Below the pieces are notes generated by a model that saw nothing but the letters and a program-made list of their open reading frames with translations, was not told the origin of the DNA and did not search any database. A stretch of 6,554 nucleotides of DNA from CANHVK01 sp046304235 (GTDB lineage Bacteria; Bacteroidota; Bacteroidia; Flavobacteriales_D; Crocinitomicaceae): positions 1 through 6,554 of the forward strand of contig JBKCEW010000025.1 of assembly GCA_046304235.1 (NCBI GenBank). The letters run 5' to 3'. A program made the position numbers and the translations under genes. Shown here one piece after another: positions 1-6,538 of this stretch. Position 1 is the stretch's first letter; each line of letters begins with the position of its first letter.

Positions 1-46
1 ATTCGTTAGATCTTATTCTTTTTTGTGCAGACTTATGATTAGCCAT
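1..46 (-). CDS. rpsT: 30S ribosomal protein S20, N-terminal fragment (cut by window edge)
   Basis: The minus strand from position 46 reads ATG and then MANHKSAQKRIRSNE before the window ends. This Lys/Arg-rich start (MANHKSA.KRIR.NE) is the characteristic N-terminus of bacterial ribosomal protein S20, a small helical protein that binds 16S rRNA in the body of the 30S subunit. Only 15 codons are visible, so length and C-terminus cannot be judged. The gene begins 38 nt downstream of the 3' end of the nearer tRNA-Glu, on the same strand. That leader is almost pure A/T and shows no TAnnTTTG box, so the gene may be transcribed from the promoter upstream of the tRNA pair. The call rests on a short but very distinctive motif. 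Confidence 0.88.
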   Translation of the reverse strand, partial: MANHKSAQKRIRSNE

Positions 47-84
47 AATAATATTTGTTATAAATTAATTTAAATAAAAACTTG

Positions 85-156
85 CAGCCCATAGGAGAAT
101 CGAACTCCTGTTTCCAGGATGAAAACCTGGCGTCCTAACCACTAGACGAATGGGCC
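85..156 (-). tRNA. tRNA-Glu (anticodon UUC), promoter-distal copy
   Basis: On the minus strand this 72-nt segment folds as a complete tRNA. The acceptor stem is GGCCCAT/ATGGGCT with a G1-U72 wobble pair, and the D-arm is GTCT-AGTGGTTA-GGAC. The anticodon stem is CCAGG/CCTGG with loop TTTTCAT, giving anticodon TTC (glutamate, GAA/GAG). The T-arm is AGGAG-TTCGATT-CTCCT and the discriminator base is G. The 3' CCA is not encoded (CAA follows), so it must be added enzymatically. The gene is identical to the copy at 167-238. A short T-run follows the 3' end, without a preceding GC-rich hairpin. Confidence 0.97.
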
Positions 157-166
157 AAAAATTTGG

Positions 167-238
167 CAGCCCATAGGAGAATCGAACTCCTGTTTCCAGG
201 ATGAAAACCTGGCGTCCTAACCACTAGACGAATGGGCC
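167..238 (-). tRNA. tRNA-Glu (anticodon UUC), promoter-proximal copy
   Basis: This is a second 72-nt tRNA-Glu on the minus strand, base-for-base identical to the one at 85-156, with the same cloverleaf, anticodon TTC, G discriminator and no encoded CCA. It lies 10 nt upstream of the other copy in transcription order. A strong promoter-like element (276-306) precedes it, so a dimeric precursor of about 190 nt or longer is expected, to be cut by RNase P and 3' processing enzymes. Confidence 0.97.
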
Positions 239-275
239 ATGAAAAAACAAGAACTAATTCTTAAATTTCGGTTTG

Positions 276-306
276 CAAATATAGATGTTTTTTATCTATC
301 TCCAAA
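276..306 (-). promoter_or_regulatory. Bacteroidota-type promoter for the tRNA-Glu pair (and possibly rpsT)
   Basis: On the minus strand a TTTG box (306-303) is followed after exactly 19 nt by TATATTTG (283-276). This matches the Bacteroidota primary-sigma consensus TTTG / TAnnTTTG at every fixed position and at the usual spacing. Transcription would begin near 270-273, about 33 nt before the first tRNA. The element lies between the end of the uncharacterised gene (350) and the tRNAs, so it can drive them independently of proS. Confidence 0.8.
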
Positions 307-349
307 GAAATTGTTAAAAAAAAATTATCTTTTTTCAGCAATAATGAAT

Positions 350-1051
350 TTACTCCTCATATTCATCCTCAAAGTGTGTGATTTCACTATGGTTTGGTAA
401 TTGAAACCCTAATTTTTTAGCCGTATGAATCCCTAAATTCGAACTTATTTCCTGAAGTTGCTCAACTGATATCGCATTAACTTCTTCGTAATTAGGAATA
501 GTTAAATCGACGTCAACGGCACTTATTGCTGTAAGTAAGAAAATTTCTTTTGCTGTTTTATCATTAAATTTATGTCTTCCTAATCGTAGGTACTTCTCAG
601 CAATTTGTTGACTTCCTTCGATAAAAAAAGCACCTTCTTTATTTATAAAAATTCGAGCAATTAAACCTCCTCCATCATCTAGATGTTGTTGAAGAATGGA
701 TTTAGCTAAAAAATTATAAATATAAATCACTCCAAAATAACCTTTAGAAAAATCCTTTTTTAAATAACTATGTTTCCAAAAAGGATGTTCTGAAGGCAAT
801 GTAAAGACATTTGTATGTAAATGAAAAACCAGAGCATCACTCCCAGCCATCACATGACACTCATTGATTCCTTTATCGATAAACTGCATGCGAATACGTT
901 TATCAGTTAATTTACTTCCTAAGTTTTTAACTTCTTCAGCCATTAACTTTTTAAACATGTTAAATTTTTCATGAGCACCACCAATAACCTCTTGCTTTAA
1001 CAAAGCTTTATCATGCAATAAATTCAATAAAATACCCTCTAGTTGTGTCAT
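350..1051 (-). CDS. Uncharacterised protein, 233 aa, directly downstream of proS
   Basis: I do not recognise this family. The protein looks soluble: there is no signal peptide and no convincing membrane segment. The N-terminal ~45 residues are Lys/Glu-rich and probably helical. Residues ~53-85 look like alternating strands (IRMQFIDKGINECHVMAG, ALVFHLHTNVF). Then come a His/aromatic segment HPFWKHSY (89-96), a YFGVIYIYNF stretch (105-114), DDGGGLIARIFINKEGAFFIEG (125-146, quoted here only as landmarks DDGGG and FFIEG), and an acidic tail ending FEDEYEE. I chose the ATG at 1051 (MTQLEG...), one base after the proS stop codon. An in-frame TTG at 1069 would add six residues inside proS and is less likely. 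The close contact suggests co-translation with proS. It sits among synthetase, tRNA and ribosomal protein genes, which hints at a translation-related role, but that is inference only. Confidence 0.82.
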   Translation of the reverse strand: MTQLEGILLNLLHDKALLKQEVIGGAHEKFNMFKKLMAEEVKNLGSKLTDKRIRMQFIDKGINECHVMAGSDALVFHLHTNVFTLPSEHPFWKHSYLKKDFSKGYFGVIYIYNFLAKSILQQHLDDGGGLIARIFINKEGAFFIEGSQQIAEKYLRLGRHKFNDKTAKEIFLLTAISAVDVDLTIPNYEEVNAISVEQLQEISSNLGIHTAKKLGFQLPNHSEITHFEDEYEE

Positions 1052-1052
1052 T

Positions 1053-2528
1053 TTAATATGCTTTAGCAATTATTACTCTTTTTGTTGATGGTTTTCCGGT
1101 AACCATACAATGCCCATCTTCTATTGGTGCATCAAGAGGAATACAACGAATAGTTGCTTGTGTTTCTTGTTTGATCTTTTCTTCTGTTTCTTTCGTTCCA
1201 TCCCAGTGAACTAAGAAAAAGCCACCCTTTTCTTCTAATTGTTTTTTGAAATCTTCATAAGTATCAACCTTATGTATATTTGCTTCACGAAATGCTTTTG
1301 CTTTATTTAACAAACTCGATTGAATATCATCTAACAAATGCTTAACATAAAGATCTAAACCTTCAGCAGAAACAACTGATTTTTCCTTGGTATCTCTTCG
1401 GGCTAATTCTACATTTCCTGCTGCTAAATCGCGAGGACCTATGGCGATACGAACCGGAACACCCTTCATCTCATATTCTGCAAATTTCCATCCCGGCCTA
1501 CGGTTATCATCATCATCGAATTTAACTCGTATTCCTAACGATTTAAATTGATTAATCAACTCATCAGCTTTTTCACTAATAGCCTTTCTTTCTTCATCTG
1601 TTTTATAAATAGGTACAATAACTACATGTATAGGGGCTATTTTTGGTGGCAATACTAAACCCTCATCATCAGAATGCGTCATAATCAAAGCTCCCATCAA
1701 ACGAGTTGAAACACCCCATGATGTTGCCCAAACATGCTCTAATTTACCTTCTTTATCAGCAAATTTAACATCAAATGCCTTTGCGAAATTTTGACCTAAA
1801 AAATGAGATGTACCAGCTTGTAAGGCTTTACCATCCTGCATCATTGCTTCAATACAATAGGTTTCATCAGCGCCAGCAAAACGCTCACTTTCTGATTTAA
1901 AACCTCTAATAACTGGCATTGCCATGTAATTCTCAACAAAATCCGTATAAACATCTAACATTTTTTCTGCTTCTTCAATCGCCTCTGCTTTGGTGGCATG
2001 CGCAGTATGACCTTCTTGCCATAAAAACTCGGTTGTTCTTAAAAACAAACGCGTACGCATCTCCCAACGAACCACATTAGCCCACTGGTTTATTAAAATC
2101 GGTAAATCACGGTATGATTGAATCCAATTTTTGTATGAATTCCAAATGATCGTTTCTGAAGTAGGTCTAACAATTAATTCTTCCTCCAATTTAGCATCTG
2201 GATCAACGATTATACCTTCCCCATTCTCACCATTTTTAAGTCTGTAATGAGTAACAACTGCACATTCTTTTGCAAAACCATCCACGTGATTCGCTTCCTT
2301 ACTCAAAAATGACTTAGGTATAAATAAAGGAAAATAAGCATTTGAATGTCCTGTTTCCTTAAATTTAAGATCTAAAACATCTTTCATGTTTTCCCATATA
2401 GCAAAGCCATAGGGTTTGATTATCATACATCCACGAACATCTGAATGTTCTGCTAAATCAGCACGACCAACCAATTCATTATACCATCTTGAATAATCTT
2501 CAGAGCGAGAAGTCAGTTTATTTGACAT
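1053..2528 (-). CDS. proS: Prolyl-tRNA synthetase, short eukaryote/archaeal-like type
   Basis: This cytoplasmic class II synthetase charges tRNA-Pro with proline using ATP. At 491 residues it is the short form. The TSE loop (RPTSETIIW, 121-129) is followed by class II motif 2 (RWEMR at 154-158, then RTTEFLWQEGHTAH at 164-177) with no ~180-residue editing insertion as in E. coli-type ProRS. Motif 3 region is TSWGVSTRLMGALIM (269-283) followed by DDEGLVLPP. An anticodon-binding domain covers ~299-405, including RRPGWKFAEYEMKGVP (343-358). The C-terminal domain (~410-491) ends in the family's typical terminal Tyr (AKAY). Of the four cysteines that bind zinc in the Thermus-type enzyme, only one near CMVTG (474) appears kept; WDGTKE (442-447) stands where CGxxxC would be. 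The gene follows the ABC exporter after 102 nt and abuts the uncharacterised gene downstream. Lacking the insertion domain, it should not hydrolyse Ala-tRNA-Pro itself. Confidence 0.97.
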   Translation of the reverse strand: MSNKLTSRSEDYSRWYNELVGRADLAEHSDVRGCMIIKPYGFAIWENMKDVLDLKFKETGHSNAYFPLFIPKSFLSKEANHVDGFAKECAVVTHYRLKNGENGEGIIVDPDAKLEEELIVRPTSETIIWNSYKNWIQSYRDLPILINQWANVVRWEMRTRLFLRTTEFLWQEGHTAHATKAEAIEEAEKMLDVYTDFVENYMAMPVIRGFKSESERFAGADETYCIEAMMQDGKALQAGTSHFLGQNFAKAFDVKFADKEGKLEHVWATSWGVSTRLMGALIMTHSDDEGLVLPPKIAPIHVVIVPIYKTDEERKAISEKADELINQFKSLGIRVKFDDDDNRRPGWKFAEYEMKGVPVRIAIGPRDLAAGNVELARRDTKEKSVVSAEGLDLYVKHLLDDIQSSLLNKAKAFREANIHKVDTYEDFKKQLEEKGGFFLVHWDGTKETEEKIKQETQATIRCIPLDAPIEDGHCMVTGKPSTKRVIIAKAY

Positions 2529-2630
2529 ACATTTATATTTTGAGAATCGTAAAGATAAGAAGTTTTGTAGATAGATGTAGTACCTTCTACTAAGTTAAAC
2601 TTTTAAAAACTGAGAAATTAAATAGATCAA

Positions 2631-4382
2631 TTATTCTTCTAATAATTGTTTTTCATACATATCCGCATAAATTCCTTTTAAGGCAAGTAATTCAGCCTGT
2701 GGACCCTGCTCTTTAATTTCTCCATCTTCGATGACATAAATTCGATCAACGAAACGCAAAGACGAAATTCGGTGACTTACTACAACAGTAATTTGGTCCT
2801 CGGTAGATTCGGCAATCCCATGTAAAATTACATCTTCGGTTTCAGTATCTACAGCAGATAAACAGTCGTCTAACACCAATAATTTTGGTTTACGAATTAA
2901 TGAGCGAGCGATACTAATTCGTTGTTTTTGACCTCCACTTAAATTCACGCCACGTTCACCTAATATGGTTTCAAATTTATTCGGAAACGCTTCAATATTA
3001 TGAAGTACGTGAGCTTTTGTAGTAACATCAATTAATTCTTTTTCTGTTACATCCCCGTCTATTTTACCAAAAGAAATGTTATTTTTAATCGTATCTGAAA
3101 ATAAAAACACCTCTTGAGGAACCACCCCTGACATCTGTCTATATCGTTCTAAATTAGAAGTTTTCAATGGCTTTCCATTCAAGACTACCTCCCCTGTTGT
3201 TGGATCAATTTGACGCATCAATAAATGTAATAATGTAGATTTCCCACTCCCAGTTCGACCAATAAATCCAATTTTCTCTCCTTTTTTCACTTGAAATGAA
3301 ATATTTTTCAATACAAAAGGAAGATTATCCGCATATCGAAACGATACGTTTTCAAATTCAATTTGCTCAATATCTTCTAATTTTTCAGAGGAAACATTTC
3401 GAATTTCAGGAGTAATTTTTAAAAATTCATTAATTCGTTCCTGTGAAGCTGATGCTCGTTGAATAATGGAGGTTACCCACCCTACACTGGCAAATGGCCA
3501 GGTTAACATATTAATGTAAAAGATAAATGCAACAATATCTCCTGGGGTAATAATTTTATCATAAGTTAATAATCCTCCATAATAAATCGCCAATAACGTA
3601 CTCAATCCAATTAAAAAAACAATCGTAGGCATAAATAAGGCGTTTATTTTGACCTGCTTCATCGTTTTGTCTTTGTAAGCATTAGAAGACTCTTCAAAAC
3701 GTGATTGCATTTCTAATTCACGTAAATATGCTTTAATCACACGAATACCTGAAAACGTCTCTTGAACTATCGTTGAAAGCATCGATTGTTCTTGTTGCAC
3801 GAACTTACTTAACGCATTCATTTTACTTGACACTTTGTAAATCAACACAGACATAATTGGTAAAGGCGCCAGCGCTATTAAAGTCAAACCAATATTGATT
3901 TTTAACATAGTATAAACAGCCATTATAGATAGGATTGCAAGATTTATTGTGTACATTAATCCTGGACCTAAATATTGTCTTACTTGACCAACATCTTCCG
4001 AAATTCGATTCATTAAATCTCCGGTATTATTCTTTTTATAAAACGTATAATCTAACTTTTGATATTGATCGTAAATCTCATTTTTTAAGTCATATTCAAC
4101 TAAACGTGACATTATTATAATAGTTTGTCGAGTCAAAAAAAGAAAAAAACCTTTCAATAAGGAAAACAACATATATATCCCTGCCAATTTTAAACTCAAC
4201 ATTAAAATGGAATGAAAATCGTTTGTATGATCTAATTCGCCTAAAAAATCATTCACTGCATTTTTAACTACTTTGGGCATTTCAACACCAAAATAGTTTG
4301 ACAAACAAATAAATAAAACACCTAATAATAAGCGACCTTTATATTTGAATAAATATTTATTGAGGTAGTTTAGTGACTTCAT
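2631..4382 (-). CDS. ABC exporter half-transporter (fused membrane and ATPase domains, MdlA/YheI/MsbA-like)
   Basis: This 583-residue inner-membrane protein has the fused layout of type IV ABC exporters. The membrane domain (~1-315) has six likely helices near residues 16-34, 60-84, 140-160, 163-183, 248-270 and 280-303. The ATPase domain (~340-575) has Walker A GRTGSGKS (375-382), Q-loop VPQEVFLFSDT (421-431, Q423), signature LSGGQ (481-485), Walker B LLVLDD (501-506), D-loop SAVD (509-512) and H-loop SHR (536-538). The residue after the Walker B Asp is Asp506, not the usual catalytic Glu. This is the state seen in the degenerate half of heterodimers such as TM287 or YheI/BmrC. No second half-transporter lies nearby, because the upstream gene diverges and the next gene is proS. 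Substrate cannot be read from sequence; lipid, drug or peptide export are all possible. The ATG at 4382 gives a normal N-terminus (MKSLNYLNKYLFKYKG). Confidence 0.95.
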   Translation of the reverse strand: MKSLNYLNKYLFKYKGRLLLGVLFICLSNYFGVEMPKVVKNAVNDFLGELDHTNDFHSILMLSLKLAGIYMLFSLLKGFFLFLTRQTIIIMSRLVEYDLKNEIYDQYQKLDYTFYKKNNTGDLMNRISEDVGQVRQYLGPGLMYTINLAILSIMAVYTMLKINIGLTLIALAPLPIMSVLIYKVSSKMNALSKFVQQEQSMLSTIVQETFSGIRVIKAYLRELEMQSRFEESSNAYKDKTMKQVKINALFMPTIVFLIGLSTLLAIYYGGLLTYDKIITPGDIVAFIFYINMLTWPFASVGWVTSIIQRASASQERINEFLKITPEIRNVSSEKLEDIEQIEFENVSFRYADNLPFVLKNISFQVKKGEKIGFIGRTGSGKSTLLHLLMRQIDPTTGEVVLNGKPLKTSNLERYRQMSGVVPQEVFLFSDTIKNNISFGKIDGDVTEKELIDVTTKAHVLHNIEAFPNKFETILGERGVNLSGGQKQRISIARSLIRKPKLLVLDDCLSAVDTETEDVILHGIAESTEDQITVVVSHRISSLRFVDRIYVIEDGEIKEQGPQAELLALKGIYADMYEKQLLEE

Positions 4383-4401
4383 AGTTAAATTCCTATTTTT
4401 G

Positions 4402-4409
4402 CAAAACTA
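4402..4409 (-). promoter_or_regulatory. Probable -7 box of the ABC exporter promoter
   Basis: The minus strand reads TAGTTTTG (4409-4402), an exact match to the Bacteroidota TAnnTTTG box, about 20 nt before the exporter's ATG. The expected start of transcription near 4396-4398 leaves a leader of about 15 nt. No TTTG box is found 19 nt further upstream (the stretch there is A/T only), so the -33 half is weak or absent. Confidence 0.4.
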
Positions 4410-4437
4410 ATTATAGAATTCATAATTCTTTTAGTGC

Positions 4438-4468
4438 TTTGAAATAAATATTCGTTCTTACAAATTTG
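4438..4468 (+). promoter_or_regulatory. Probable Bacteroidota-type promoter of the dehydrogenase-nusB operon
   Basis: TTTG at 4438-4441 is followed after exactly 19 nt by CAAATTTG at 4461-4468, which differs from TAnnTTTG only at its first base. Transcription would be expected to start about 3-7 nt after the box, at roughly 4471-4475, which coincides with the ATG at 4474. This predicts a leaderless or almost leaderless message unless another promoter exists further upstream. Confidence 0.5.
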
Positions 4469-4473
4469 AGTTG

Positions 4474-5571
4474 ATGTTTGAAGTTAGAGATTTAAGTGAA
4501 ATGAACCTGGTTGATAACCCGGTAATAACTCCAATGACAAAATACAACCACGAGCAGTTGTTGTTTTGTAATGATAATGCTACTGGATTAAAAGCAATTA
4601 TCGCAGTTCACAATACAGTACTAGGTCCTGCCTTGGGTGGAACTAGAATGTGGATGTACAACAATGAGACAGAAGCATTAAATGATGTTCTTCGTTTATC
4701 TCGAGGAATGACCTACAAAAATTCAATTTCAGGATTAAATCTTGGTGGTGGAAAAGCGGTGATTATCGGTGATTCAAAAACAATGAAATCTGAAGCTTTA
4801 TTTAGAAGATTCGGGAAATTCGTTGAGAGTCTTGGTGGTAAATATATTACAGCTGAAGATGTTGGTATAAATCCATCGGATATGTCTTACGTAAATATGG
4901 AAACAAATCACGTTGTTGGTTTACCAGGTAAAAGTGGTGATCCTTCACCAGTAACTGCTTATGGTGTTTACGTGGGAATGAAAGCGGCTGTAAAAGCACA
5001 ATATGGTACTGATAGTTTAGCAGGTAAAAAAATTGCAGTTCAAGGAATTGGTCACGTCGGTGAAAATCTTGTGAAATATATTACCGAAGAAGGTGCACAA
5101 GTTTTTATTACTGATATAAATCAAGAAAATTTAAAAGCAGTTCAATCTAAATTTGGTTCAACAGTTGTTGGTTTAGATGAAATTTATGATTTAGATGTTG
5201 ATGTTTATGCTCCTTGTGCATTAGGTGCAACTGTAAATGACAATACAATCACCCGTTTAAAATGTGGAGTTATTGCAGGTGCGGCGAATAACCAATTAGC
5301 AGTTGATACCATTCACGGAAAAGCATTATTAGATAAAGGAATTATATACGCTCCAGATTACGCACTAAATGCAGGAGGTGTAATTAGCTGTTACTCTGAA
5401 GTAAAAGGTTTACCACACGAATGGGTGATGCAAAAAACAGAAGATATTTACCATACAATAGAACGTATTATATTACGTTCAAAAAACGAAAATATTTCAA
5501 CGCACATCATTGCAGATAAATTAGCAGAAGAGCGCATTCAATCTGTTGGAAACGTAAAATTACCACTATAA
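4474..5571 (+). CDS. Leucine dehydrogenase-family enzyme (Glu/Leu/Phe/Val dehydrogenase)
   Basis: This 365-residue cytoplasmic NAD-dependent enzyme should reversibly deaminate leucine and other branched-chain amino acids to 2-keto acids and ammonium. It aligns end to end in my reading with Bacillus-type leucine dehydrogenase (about 364 aa). Landmarks are GGTRMW (55-60), MTYKN with the substrate-binding Lys (K82), GLNLGGGKAVIIGD with the catalytic Lys (K94), AEDVG (127-131), PSPVTAYGVY (158-167), the Rossmann glycine motif GIGHVG (191-196), VYAPCALGATVN (244-255), AGAANNQL (268-275) and APDYALNAGGV (293-303). The motifs favour leucine/valine over glutamate, but substrate preference is inferred. 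I start at ATG 4474 rather than the in-frame TTG three bases earlier. It is first in an operon with nusB, 9 nt downstream, and diverges from the ABC exporter. The keto acids could feed iso-branched fatty acid synthesis, which is common in Bacteroidota. Confidence 0.94.
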   Translation: MFEVRDLSEMNLVDNPVITPMTKYNHEQLLFCNDNATGLKAIIAVHNTVLGPALGGTRMWMYNNETEALNDVLRLSRGMTYKNSISGLNLGGGKAVIIGDSKTMKSEALFRRFGKFVESLGGKYITAEDVGINPSDMSYVNMETNHVVGLPGKSGDPSPVTAYGVYVGMKAAVKAQYGTDSLAGKKIAVQGIGHVGENLVKYITEEGAQVFITDINQENLKAVQSKFGSTVVGLDEIYDLDVDVYAPCALGATVNDNTITRLKCGVIAGAANNQLAVDTIHGKALLDKGIIYAPDYALNAGGVISCYSEVKGLPHEWVMQKTEDIYHTIERIILRSKNENISTHIIADKLAEERIQSVGNVKLPL

Positions 5572-5580
5572 TTAGTCAAA

Positions 5581-6525
5581 ATGTTAAACAGAAGACACTT
5601 ACGAATAAAAGTTTTACAAGCTCTTTATGCTTATTTTCAGTCAGATGAAGAAAATTTCAAACGAGTTGAAACTGATTTATTAATTTCAATTGACCGTATT
5701 TACGATATATACTTGTATTTACTTTTGAGTTTTGATGAATTAAGAGAAATAAGCGAACAAAAAATCGTTGAAGGAAAAAACAAAATTAGACCTACTCAAG
5801 CTGATTTAGAACCAAATACAAAATTTGTTGACAACAAAATATTTCGATTATTGAGTGATTCTCGTACTTTACGTTTAATTTCAGAACAAAATAAAGTAAA
5901 TTGGGTTGGTGTCGAACATCATGAAATGTTTAAGAAAATTATGACTCAAATACGTGAAAGTGAGTTGTACTTTACTTACATGAATAGCGAAGTTCATTCT
6001 TTTGAAGAAGATAAAGAATTTGCTATTTCACTTTTCAAACAAGAAATAGCTAATTCCACTTTAATGTATCATTTCTTCGAAGAGAAAAGCATTCATTGGT
6101 TAGATGACATCGATTTAATGTGCTCAATGGTTATTAAAACAATCAAAGGACTAGAAGAAGGACAAGAAGCAGAAATTTTACCTTTATTTAAAGATGAAGA
6201 AGATGAAATGCATTTTGTAAAATCATTATTTCGAAAATCTATTTCAATGGATAATGAAAATTTGAGTTTGATTGATGAACTAACTAAAAACTGGGAATTA
6301 GACCGTATAGCTAAAATGGATATCATTTTAATGAAAATGGCGATTACCGAGTTACAAGTTTTTAATAATATCCCTAAAAAAGTAACATTAAACGAATATA
6401 TTGAGATTTCTAAATTCTACTCAACTCCAAAAAGCAGCAGTTTTATCAACGGTATTCTTGATAAAGCTATCTTTGAATTAGAAAAAAACAATAAAATTGT
6501 AAAAATCGGTAGAGGTTTAGCATAA
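5581..6525 (+). CDS. nusB: Transcription antitermination factor NusB, long Bacteroidota form
   Basis: NusB binds boxA RNA with S10 (NusE) and helps RNA polymerase read through rRNA operons. The N-terminus MLNRRHLRIKVLQALYAY matches the NusB start (RR..R...LQ.LY). The end carries the NusB core: NWELDRIAKMDIILMKMAI (237-255), TELQVFNNIPKKVTLNEYIE (256-275) and FINGILDKA (288-296), where F.NG.LDK is the family signature. At 314 residues it is over twice the length of E. coli NusB (139 aa). The extra length lies between the first helix and the C-terminal core, roughly residues 25-225, and is rich in charged residues and probably helical. Long NusB of about 300 residues is usual in Bacteroidota. 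It starts 9 nt after the dehydrogenase stop with an A-rich upstream (TCAAAATG) and no Shine-Dalgarno motif, so it is probably co-transcribed. Confidence 0.93.
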   Translation: MLNRRHLRIKVLQALYAYFQSDEENFKRVETDLLISIDRIYDIYLYLLLSFDELREISEQKIVEGKNKIRPTQADLEPNTKFVDNKIFRLLSDSRTLRLISEQNKVNWVGVEHHEMFKKIMTQIRESELYFTYMNSEVHSFEEDKEFAISLFKQEIANSTLMYHFFEEKSIHWLDDIDLMCSMVIKTIKGLEEGQEAEILPLFKDEEDEMHFVKSLFRKSISMDNENLSLIDELTKNWELDRIAKMDIILMKMAITELQVFNNIPKKVTLNEYIEISKFYSTPKSSSFINGILDKAIFELEKNNKIVKIGRGLA

Positions 6526-6538
6526 TAAATTATTGAAA

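Larger units (their letters stand above)
84..239. repeat. Tandem duplication of the tRNA-Glu gene (74 bp, period 82 bp)
   Basis: Positions 84-157 and 166-239 are identical over 74 bp, that is, the tRNA gene plus one flanking base on each side. Identity stops immediately outside (83 t versus 165 g; 158 a versus 240 t). The tight limits mean either an old duplication whose spacers diverged while the tRNAs were held constant, or gene conversion between copies. Confidence 0.93.

Noticed and set aside
316..335. A-run/T-run pair downstream of the uncharacterised gene as an intrinsic terminator
   Set aside because: A hairpin could form, but it would be held only by A-U pairs with no G-C, so stability is too low for a confident terminator call.
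1052..1069. TTG start at 1069 for the uncharacterised gene downstream of proS
   Set aside because: The six extra codons lie over the proS 3' end, and the ATG at 1051, one base past the proS stop, is a better start.
2550..2557. TATCTTTA on the minus strand as a proS promoter -7 box
   Set aside because: It misses the last G of TAnnTTTG and no TTTG or TTG is found at the right spacing upstream. proS may have this weak promoter or be read from the ABC exporter transcript; the sequence does not decide.
2578..2592. TAGTA-ccttc-TACTA hairpin between the ABC exporter and proS as a terminator
   Set aside because: The stem is only 5 bp with a single G-C pair per arm and no adjacent T-run in the minus direction, so it is too weak to call.
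3935..4120. Plus-strand open frame of 61 codons inside the ABC exporter gene
   Set aside because: It is antisense to a clear membrane-domain coding sequence, has no recognisable motif or promoter, and looks like a by-product of the codon use of that gene.
6093..6326. Minus-strand open frame of 77 codons inside nusB
   Set aside because: It is antisense to the well-supported NusB frame. Its Ser/Ile/Lys-rich low-complexity sequence is what the reverse of A/T-rich acidic coding DNA produces.
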